DNA from: Raphanus sativus
Taxonomy: Eukaryota; Streptophyta; Magnoliopsida; Brassicales; Brassicaceae
Reading direction: 5' to 3'
Assembly (NCBI RefSeq): GCF_000801105.2
Contig: NC_079517.1
Span: 22,887,579-22,951,578, forward strand
DNA length: 64,000 nucleotides
The translations under genes were made by a program, and so were the position numbers. Shown here piece after piece: positions 55,922-64,000 of the stretch. The notes beneath the pieces are model-generated. The model saw only the letters and a list, made by a program, of their open reading frames with translations, was not told the DNA's origin and did not search any database. Every line of letters starts with the position of its first letter. Positions within the stretch are counted from its first letter, which is position 1.

Positions 55922-57724
55922 ATGCCCAGCATAACCAGAAGCAAGGAAAACAAGGAATTATTGTATGCCAACCTCGCTGCTTTGGAATGTTCAATCCGCA
56001 AACAGATACGTTCCGCATCGATCGATACACCTAAATGTGCATCGACCGACTTCCACCGCCAACCGTCTACCGAGGTTCAGTCACTGCCGACCGATACCAA
56101 TTCACTGACATCGATCGATACTTTTCCTTCCACATCGACCGATACTTTTCAGTACCCATCGACTCACATCTTTCATCCGACATCGACCGATACTGCATCT
56201 CGCACATCGATCGATACTGAGAACATGGTCGCGACTTTGATACTCCGAGCGGACGAACATGGAAACCTGCATGACCAAGATGGTCACCTGCGTAATGCAG
56301 CAGGTCAAAAGATTAATGATCAGGGGATCGCAATCCCTGATATAGAAGCTGAAGCTGCTGCAGCTGCTGCTCAAGCTGCAGACGAGGCCACCAGAAACAG
56401 ATCACTGGCTGACTACAACCGTCCAGATCAATACTATGCCAACAGATCTGCAATCCGCCCTCCAGAGATTCAGAGGACAGATTTTGAGGTGAAGCCTATC
56501 TACTACACACTTGTACGACATATACCCTACAGTGGATCACCTAACGAGCATCATATGGACCATCTAGAGAGGTACGAGGATCTCATATCAGTTATCAAAG
56601 CCAATGGAATACCTGCTGACTACCTACTTTGCAAGCTTTTCAAGAACTCTCTTACTGGAGAAGCTTTGCAATGGCTTAAGCAACTATCACCAGGATCTCT
56701 TACTTCCTGGAATGAAATCAAGAATGCTTTCTTGATCAACTGCTTTGATGAAGCACACGCAGAAGACTTGAGGACTAAGATTGCTACATTCAAACAGAAG
56801 CCTGCAGAACCTTTCAGACGCTGTTGGGTCCGATTCAAGACGCTACTAAGCACTTTGTTCAGAGGCTTAGATCTGATCTACCAGACAGCTCTAGACACAA
56901 CTAGTGAAGGAAACTTCAACACCAGGAATCCAGAAGAGGCAGTGAGACTTATCGAAAACTTGGCAACTAGCAACAGTACCAAGAACACTGACTACGAAAG
57001 GAGAAAAGCAGCCAATGCTTTAGGAATAGAGCAGATGGACGAGATGAAAATCAAGCCAAACAGCTTTAAGAAGCAAGTCAATTTTGCTGAAGATGTGGAA
57101 ATCATTGAGACTGATGAGGAAGAGGATGTGAATTACATAGGAGGATTCCAGATATATGGGAATCAGAACCAGAACAGAAATTTCTATGGCAACAGTCAGA
57201 GAAGCAACTTCAACCAGAATTCACAGTACCAGAAGCCTTTCAGCAACAAAAACTTCAGCAGCAACAAGAACCTCGCAAATTCCTTCTACCAGAATCCACC
57301 ACCACCTACTCAAGAGAGCAAGTTTGGAACTATGCTTGACTCAGTTCTAGAGGGTCAACTGCTCACAGTGGATTTCAATGGGAAGATAGATACTGTGTAC
57401 AACAGTTTGATCTCCAAGTTCGACACTTTGAGCACTTATGTGAAGAAATTGGAGATACAAGTGGTTCAGACTTCTGAAGATATCAAGAGACAAGAAGCCT
57501 TCATCAAAGCCAGAGAAGAAAATCTCATAAGACACCACATCAATGCTATTGTGGTAGAAGATTTCTATGTAGTGGATGAATATGGGAACCCCTATAAGAA
57601 GGTTGTTGGAGCCGGCGATGCTATGCATATTGACACCCATCGATCGATAGAAGATGAACGTGATCAATCGACGTGGGAAGAAGACTATCGTTCGATGTTC
57701 AAGGTACAAAATCGATCGACATAG
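55922..57724 (+). CDS. Athila-2 gag with SID/STD-repeat N-terminus
   Basis: 600 codons from ATG at 55922 (MPSITRSKENKELLYANLAA), just after a TTTTCAG|GTGT junction. Residues 30-105 are a low-complexity run of SIDT/STDT units encoded by ATCGATCGATAC-type DNA. The gag core follows: DYNRPDQYYANRSAIRPPEI, HHMDHLERYEDLI, GEALQWLKQLSPGSLTSWNE and WVRFKTLL. An Asn/Gln-rich section (about 410-460) and a helical tail come next. The usual CPHHG motif after the core is missing, as if a short deletion had occurred. No zinc knuckle. It would form the element particle. Confidence 0.82.
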   Translation: MPSITRSKENKELLYANLAALECSIRKQIRSASIDTPKCASTDFHRQPSTEVQSLPTDTNSLTSIDTFPSTSTDTFQYPSTHIFHPTSTDTASRTSIDTENMVATLILRADEHGNLHDQDGHLRNAAGQKINDQGIAIPDIEAEAAAAAAQAADEATRNRSLADYNRPDQYYANRSAIRPPEIQRTDFEVKPIYYTLVRHIPYSGSPNEHHMDHLERYEDLISVIKANGIPADYLLCKLFKNSLTGEALQWLKQLSPGSLTSWNEIKNAFLINCFDEAHAEDLRTKIATFKQKPAEPFRRCWVRFKTLLSTLFRGLDLIYQTALDTTSEGNFNTRNPEEAVRLIENLATSNSTKNTDYERRKAANALGIEQMDEMKIKPNSFKKQVNFAEDVEIIETDEEEDVNYIGGFQIYGNQNQNRNFYGNSQRSNFNQNSQYQKPFSNKNFSSNKNLANSFYQNPPPPTQESKFGTMLDSVLEGQLLTVDFNGKIDTVYNSLISKFDTLSTYVKKLEIQVVQTSEDIKRQEAFIKAREENLIRHHINAIVVEDFYVVDEYGNPYKKVVGAGDAMHIDTHRSIEDERDQSTWEEDYRSMFKVQNRST

Positions 57725-59064
57725 TCCATCAGATCTACGGTTACAAGCAACCCAGTTTGGATAATCACGCATGAAGAATTCGCAGAGAAATACCCGAACC
57801 CACTCCACCCTTTCGACGATCGATCCGAAGACGAAGAAATCGATCCCCTTACTGCCATCCCCATCGATCGACATGACAATACTGTCATCGATCGATGCGA
57901 AGTTCCTAAACCGAGAGTGCAACTACCAAAGATCGAGATAACCAAGATCAATGCACTCAAACCCCGACCAAACCTTCAGATAACCAATCAGAAGGGGTTG
58001 AGGATACATCAGAGCCCATGGAGATAGAAAAGGGAAGTGCAAGGAGAACCATAAGAAAAAGGAAAGAGAAGGTTCCCAAGCATCTTAAAAGAGAGGCTAA
58101 CCCTACAGAGTTGGAAAATTTCAAGAAGAGCGTCTTGAAGGTTCCTATTGACAGACCCTTTGAAGAAGCTTACTTCACACATAGATTGTGGATGTTCTTC
58201 AGAGAGACTAGAGTTACAGAGGCTGATATTGAGAAGATGTTCAACCAAGTCAAGGATGAGCTGAAGAACAAGATTACCTTGAAGAAGAAGAGTGACCCAG
58301 GGGAATTTATTATTCCATGCCGCATCAAGGGCATCGAAATCACTAGGGCACTATGTGATACTGGAGCATCAGCCAGCATCATACCAAAGGTTATAGCAGA
58401 TCATCTAGGTCTGAAGATTGAACCTATAAAGGAATTCTTTTGCTTTGTAGACTGTTCAAGGAAGAGTTCATTGGGAGTTACCAAAGACTTTGAGGTACAG
58501 ATTGACAATGCCCTAGTTCCAGTTGACTTCCATGTCTTAGACATAAAGTTAAATTGGAATTCTTCTATACTACTTGGAAGAAGATTCTTAGACACAGTTG
58601 GAGCTGTTTGTGATCTACAAACTAACAAGATGTGCTTGACCCTGATCAACCCAAAGATTTACTATGATCCAGGTAAGATTGTCCGGCCACAGACGTCCAG
58701 TAACCAACCTCCAAAGAAGCCAAACTCGTATCACATTGCTACTGTGAAGTCGAGTACAAAACAGATTACTCGGAATCGATCGACAGCCCTACCGAGTCAT
58801 CGATCGACACAGCTAACCAGCCATCGATCGACCAGTCAGTCATTACATCGATCGATTCAGGCAACAGATTTCACTCCACATCGATTGATAGTACACCTAT
58901 GTACGAAGTTGATCACTTTTCCGGTGACTATTCAGTTGGGAGTTGGGAACCAGACCACTACGTGCCTACATATGCAGTGGACAACCATGAAGAAGAGTAC
59001 AATGAGAAACATCTTTGGGAAAAGGATGAAGAGTATAATGAGGAGTATGATGAGGAATACATAA
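57725..59064 (+). pseudogene. Athila-2 protease region, frameshifted from gag
   Basis: After the gag stop, related sequence continues in the gag frame to about 58025 (EIDPLTAIPIDRHDNTVIDR), then in another frame from before 58018. The open part 58018-59064 has PGEFIIPCRIKGIEITRALC, the aspartic-protease centre CDTGASASIIPK and SSILLGRRFLDTVGAVCDLQ. Its end is a run of NRST/SHRST/LHRSI units encoded by TCGATCGA repeats. In Athila-1 and -3 the protease leads straight into RT; here it ends in this repeat region. The active-site triad is DTGA, against DLGS in Athila-1. Confidence 0.75.
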
Positions 59065-60435
59065 GGGACATAAGGGAAAAAAGAAGAGGAGTATGATGAG
59101 AATTACAACAGAAACATCTCATACACATACAACCAAGTCGTGCATCACCCTACAATGAACACAAGAGAAGATGAGTATGATGAAGACTACTGGAAAGAAA
59201 GATAGATCGAATACTCTTTCCTTCGAACAGATGAAGTACCCACCCAAAATTTCCTCCACCCTTTCATCCAACCACCACATGCAACCAACTTCAAGAAAGG
59301 CACCAATCACAAACCGGTCTTGCGATCAAACCACTGGAAATCGATCGACACATCTCGATGTGCATCGATCGATACGGAAGTTTCTACCGAGCACAATGGA
59401 TTAACATCACACTGCTATCCCATCTTTTCCCTAGAAGCTACTACACCTTCCCAACACGAGGAAGAACATGAAGAGAACCATAAGGAAGCACCCACTACAA
59501 ATCAACAAGGAGTTCTCACCCATTATGGATCTACATCAACTAGATAAAACATCTGACTTCTACAAGGGATTTGATAAATTCTACTATCCTTTCGAGTGCA
59601 ACATCTCTACCCTTAAGTCAAAAACAGATAATTTGGAGAATGAGATTGCAGATATGCAGAGACAACTTGCACCTCAACCTTCCACATGGAAATCGACCGA
59701 CTCAAAACCTCATGTCGCTCGATGCTGACCATCCGACACCGATCGATCAGGTAACTGTTTCATTGATCGATGCCGAGCAACCACCAGCGCCTACTACATA
59801 CACTACAGCAGAGGTTGATCAAATAAAAAAAGAACTATATGCAGCTATGGATACCATGGAGGAGAGGTTCAACAAGCGATGTGATGACATTAACAATCCT
59901 ATCAACGACAGAGTAACCAACTTATGCTTGGCCACTGGTCTACTGAAGAAAGAAGTACTAGCTATTCAGATAATTCTTGAGTATCAACGTCAGAATTCAG
60001 AATCGATCGACGCAAGTAAAACCGAATCGACCGATAATATGATATATGTATGGAACCGCGATGGTACTTGGACAGCGATCGATGCCAGGAAACCCACATT
60101 GCTCGATATTGATACACCAGGAGTCCGACATACAGCAAGAATGGATGGTGTGCTACCCACACAACATGAAGAACTGACCAAACATTCAACGCATGATTAC
60201 CAACATCATCAGTTCAACATGGGAGATTTAGAAGAGAGGTTACAAGTCATTAAAAAGACATAGCGGATATGCACCAGAGATGGACTAGATTAGATGATGC
60301 CACAAGAAGCCTCACTGCTACTCAGTCCACAGAAGAAGGAGATGTTTGCCAACAAGCAAACAACTGCTCCTACCACAACTAAGTCACTCACCTCCAAAGT
60401 CAAGCTAAATGACTTTAACAAAGCGCTGAGTGGGA
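59065..60435 (+). pseudogene. Athila-2 variable coding tail replacing RT and integrase
   Basis: A patchwork of short plus-strand frames (59320-59547, 59468-59728, 59571-60263), none with an RT or integrase motif. Two helical modules are visible: NISTLKSKTDNLENEIADMQ and IKKELYAAMDTMEERFNKRC. Between them are IDA/SIDA-type units and TCGATCGA DNA. The region ends with KALSGRQPTISYF, encoded by the GAGTGGGAGGCAACCC signature that also follows pol in Athila-1. It may be a degraded gag duplication; I cannot assign a function. Confidence 0.5.
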
Positions 60436-60898
60436 GGCAACCCACTATTAGCTATTTTTATTATTAATTTTGATTTTTATTACTTATTTTCATATTTATT
60501 TTATGCAGGTCAATAAAAAACCGAGTAGACGTTTACCTTCTCTATCGACCGACACGACCAAGTCGACATCGATCGACGTCACTAACTCCGCCACGATCGA
60601 CAATCTTTCATCTACATCGATCGATATGGTATCAGTCAGGTATAACATTCTAACTTGTTAAATTCATTAATTATACTTATGATTTTTTATAAACTCCGAC
60701 TGTTTTACACTGGGGACAGTGTAATTTAAGTCTGGAGGATTTCCTAATGATTTCGTATTATTTTGAGATTTTATTAAAAATATTTTCAAAAAAATTTTAT
60801 TGAGTCAAGAAGGGGACAATGATATTATTTATATTATTGATATCGTTTTCTAGACCGATTTTAGATTTACTGATTACAGAAGTGGTAGAGATACTAAA
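60436..60898 (+). other. Athila-2 3' noncoding region, left part
   Basis: Contains two exact TCGATCGA sites (60571, 60617) and a short palindromic box, CACTGGGGACAGTG, near 60709. No gene. Ends at the CTAAA target duplication (60894-60898). Confidence 0.55.
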
Positions 60899-62181
60899 TG
60901 TGGGAACCGAAATTCACACCGTCAATGAATCGTATATTTTAGGAAAGTAAGAAAACTCTAATTTCCCAGAGGTCCCGGATTTCTGAGAAACCACACGCCA
61001 AGCAATCAGAACATGAAAATAACGAGAATAAAAATAAGAAATCATAAAGAAAGTGCGAAAGAAGGATTTATTCCGAATCTGCGTATGAGCGTTACAACAA
61101 GGTAAGAGCACTTTGGCTACGAGAGCTGTCGGCGAGATCCCTAGTCTAATACCCAAAGGCGTCTAAACCCTAATTGAGTCGCAGCTCGAGATAACCAAAA
61201 ACAGAAAAATTCCTAAAATCGCTCTAAGTGCTAGTTTGCTCTGAAAAACCTCTCTATATGCCTCTCGCCTTGAACTCCTTATATACTCCCTCCTAGGTCG
61301 GTTTATGCCTTCCTCGTTTGCCCTTAAGCCGTCATAGTCCGAAAAATGGAAATATTCCATTTTTCCGATCTTCATGATTATCTGCGGAAAGTTTCCATTT
61401 ATCCGCGGAAACTGATGTTTATCCTCCAAGCATAAACCGTCATAAGATTTATGGGATTATAATAAATTCGTAAGTGGGCCTCAAATCAAATTTAGGACCC
61501 TTTGGCCGTCTTTTGATTCGAGACGTTTGTTAAGATTTCTCCGATAAAGTTAAGTTTCCACATTGTAAACCGAACGGATGATCCCATTTGATCGAGAAAT
61601 CGAGAAATGGTTAGCTGTGGCTTGCGGAGGATTGTTATATGGATAGTCGAGAGTGCATAGTTTTACGTCGTATCGTCGTTTCGGAAGACTTCGGACGTTT
61701 CGGAAAATGATCGATGTACGAATGCTCGGTCGCTAGCTGTGTTCGGAGCTCGGTCGCTATAGCGACCGAGCTGTAATCAAACTCGGTCGCTTTAGCGACC
61801 GAGCGTGATCTCGTGATCCGATCGCTATAGCAATAAAGCTCTTGTTCGTGACCCGGTCGCGGCCGTGGACTGAAATCCATCGTCCAAGCGTCCGAAACCA
61901 TTGCGATGCTACGATGCTTTTAGGATGTTTGGACCTTCGATAATATCGTATCGTTGATTTCTTAAATCGTTTATTAAGAAATCGTTGTTTTAAGTATTGT
62001 TGATTTCTTAAATCGTTGATTAAGAAATCGTTGTTTTAAAATATCGTTGTTTTAAAACAAGATTTTTCCGCAAGTTTTTCGTATAAGTTTTCCTTTCTTG
62101 AAAATATAGAAATTCTTAAGTTAATAATTTTTAACGGAAATTTGGATGCCAACTTTGCCTTGTCCGATTTCGACCCCAACA
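60899..62181 (-). mobile_element. Solo LTR of a Tat-type element
   Basis: 1,283 bp flanked by an exact duplication CTAAA (60894-60898, 62182-62186). In the minus direction it starts TGTTGGGGTCGAAATCGG and ends AATTTCGGTTCCCACA, the same ends as the Tat LTR at 24169-25670. No internal domain or second LTR is present, so it arose by LTR-LTR recombination after insertion into Athila-2. It contains a palindrome cluster at 61747-61840. Confidence 0.93.
61747..61803. repeat. Palindrome cluster in the solo LTR
   Basis: 61747-61772 is a perfect 26-bp palindrome with half-site AGCTCGGTCGCTA. 61782-61803 is a near-perfect second one (CTCGGTCGCTTTAGCGACCG), and a decayed third lies at about 61817-61840. 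Confidence 0.9.
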
Positions 62182-62186
62182 CTAAA

Positions 62187-63005
62187 GTGGATCAACTTGT
62201 CTACTATGTTTGCACTTACTGAGATTGTTTGAAGGAACGAAAGCTGACCTCCAACCTAATACTGACATCACCTGCTTGTCTTGGGGCTTGGTATACACAG
62301 GATCGGAATCCTCTTACAAGTCTGGAAGGTAAAAAGCATGTGTGTTTCTGGTTTCCTTCCTTCTCTCTCTTCGGCATCTCAGATCTTAAAAAAAAAAAAA
62401 AAAAAGATTGATATGATTTCTTGAGAGGCAGAGGAATAGGTAAATTACATGCGACCCCATTATTCTAAATCTCAAGGATGATCACATATTGTGGAAACGA
62501 GGGATATGTAAATTACCTGTGACGTCATTATTCACTACACTTTGTCAAAAATGTATGAATTACAATTGCAATAATGTCAATGAGATGAACTAGATGGTCT
62601 GAATCAGCATCGAAATTCATTGAAATTGAAACTAATAAGAGATTCAGAGAAGAGAGAAGAAGGGAGAAAGAAATCAGAGAAGACTGCATGTGTGTTCAGA
62701 AACTTGTTTGAGTTGAATCCATGTGTCCTGTGATCGATACTCCCAAGGTAAAGCTACACTTTTATTTTATGCAAGAAATGAGGTTTAGTAGAGGAACTTT
62801 TAGACATGATTGGTTAAGTTGCTGGCTAGGAGAATTTAGTTGCTAGACTAGGATAATGTATAGTGCACTTTTGTGATTAGGATGTCTATTATTTGGATTG
62901 CACAACTAGAGAGATATGATTTTAATGATAGACATATTGAGTCCCTGCTGTTTTCAAACCTTTTCCAAGACAACGAGTTGTTTTTGCTTGAAGACAAGCA
63001 AAAGG
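62187..63005 (+). other. Athila-2 3' noncoding region, right part
   Basis: Resembles Athila-1 3400-4110 in reverse complement (for example CTTGGGGCTTGGTATACA, TTGACAAAAATGTATGA-type words). It includes an A17-18 run at about 62389. No coding frame. Confidence 0.6.
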
Positions 63006-63021
63006 TTAAGTCTGGCGGAGT
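63006..63021 (+). other. Athila-2 polypurine tract
   Basis: TTAAGTCTGGCGGAGT directly before the 3' LTR, the equivalent of the Athila-1 tract but with two pyrimidine interruptions. Confidence 0.65.
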
Positions 63022-64000
63022 TGATATACCATGATTTTGACCCACTTTTAGGCATGGTATATTGGTATTTCTGGATATATTATATCCATTCTAGGGTCTT
63101 TATTACATATTTATAGGTACAGGAGCTAATGGAAGAAAGATGATGATTTTGGAGCATTTTGGAGCACTTTAGAGATTTTACCCGAGAAGGACCAAATCGA
63201 CCATTCGATGTCGACAATGAGAGAAGCGCTTCGATCGATGTACACTCAGTACTATCGATCGACACTCAGCCGCAGAAGCCCATATTTGGTCATAGCCGAC
63301 TTGAAGGCCAAGATACCGTCTATTTACCATAATGCCCCTTAGGTGTTTTAACCCAATTATTCTACTATTTATGTCTTGCCTATGTGTTTTGGCAGACAAC
63401 GGTTTTTCAAAGATAGTTTCTAGTTTCATAGTTTTGGTGAGAGAGAGAGAGTTGTCAAATCTGAGAGCATTCTTGAACACCATTTATTTATCTATTCTAT
63501 TTACAGAGCTTTTTATGATCTTGTCTATGTGTTGCTTAGCTATGTCTGAGTAAACACCCTTGTTAGATTTGAGGTTCAAATAGGTATGAGGGATTAGCCA
63601 AAAATATGATTACCTGAGCATGTGATATTCATCTTTGAAGATCATACTTAATGCTTGTGTAGGACTAGCTAACCTACACATGAATACAAAGATACAATCC
63701 TTGGATATATCTTCTTAGAACCAGCAACTCATCTGTAACAAGCGACAGCTGACTGGGTGATTGTTTGGTGAACTGTATTCAACCTACGATCGGTAAAGCT
63801 TGCTAGTAGCGCATCGATCGATACCCTATAGAGTGATCGATCGATAGACGCAGGATAAATGACAATCGATACATGTGACAGCATATCGATTGATACATGC
63901 GACAGCAAGTCGATCGATACATGCATAGGCATATCGATCGATATCCTAATCTATGACCCGCCTGGGTGTGTTCATCGGTTCTAGTAATAGATGGTCGCAA
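63022..64000 (+). repeat. Athila-2 3' LTR, cut by window end
   Basis: Matches 54492-55475 with scattered changes. About 330 bp of the LTR lie outside the window. It has six exact TCGATCGA sites in this part (from about 63232 to 63930). Confidence 0.92.

Larger units (their letters stand above)
54492..64000 (+). mobile_element. Athila-2: gag-protease-only Athila element, runs off the window
   Basis: 5' LTR 54492-55804, tRNA-Asp PBS, gag, protease, a variable coding tail, a 3' noncoding region and the start of the 3' LTR at 63022. Between protease and PPT I find no RT, RNase H or integrase motif. It is therefore a non-autonomous derivative that would need pol from a relative such as Athila-1, with which it shares LTR ends, the 3' noncoding region and the TCGATCGA motif. 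A solo LTR of another family (60899-62181) lies inside. Left flank is AGAAG; the right flank is outside. Confidence 0.87.

Overview
The window is nuclear DNA from a plant of the Brassica/Raphanus lineage (Brassicaceae), almost certainly from in or next to a centromere. The main evidence is about 8.7 kb of tandem 176-177 bp HindIII-type satellite (two subfamilies, resembling the Brassiceae centromeric satellite CentBr/canrep) packed with nested transposable elements. Genes have plant introns, and no prokaryotic-style operons are visible. A run of exactly 100 N (31258-31357) is an assembly gap, so the order across it is not proven.

Layout. (1) 1-14130: a decayed Mutator-like (MULE) transposase gene whose last intron is occupied by a complete antisense Athila-type Ty3/gypsy element (Athila-1, 1908-13990, target duplication GTTAC). 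(2) 14131-20950: a small-gene island with a non-autonomous Helitron, three broken F-box genes, two head-to-head GRF-zinc-finger genes and one unknown small gene. (3) 21056-24168: satellite array 1 with signs of higher-order structure. (4) 24169-30099: a Tat-lineage element with intact pol and two RNase H domains but almost no gag, and a GC-rich palindromic minisatellite in its LTR. (5) 30100-31257: a TRIM-like miniature LTR element running into the gap. (6) 31358-37916: antisense Athila-3, truncated, with a substituted RT catalytic residue. (7) 37917-54491: satellite array 2, split by a TR-GAG element (40343-42382, TSD ATATA) and a CACTA transposon (42538-51469, TSD TGA). (8) 54492-64000: Athila-2, a gag-protease-only element lacking RT and integrase, carrying a solo Tat-type LTR (60899-62181, TSD CTAAA); its 3' LTR runs off the window.

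How it fits together: nearly all coding sequence belongs to mobile elements. Only the 14-21 kb island looks like host genes, and most of those are broken. Several insertion events can be reconstructed to the base because target duplications, primer-binding sites (tRNA-Asp type for Athila, initiator-Met type for TR-GAG and TRIM) and uninterrupted satellite paralogues are all present. The least explained signal is a palindromic octamer, TCGATCGA, found about 44 times in Athila-1 and Athila-2 (LTRs, spacers and gag, in more than one reading frame) and not seen elsewhere in the window.
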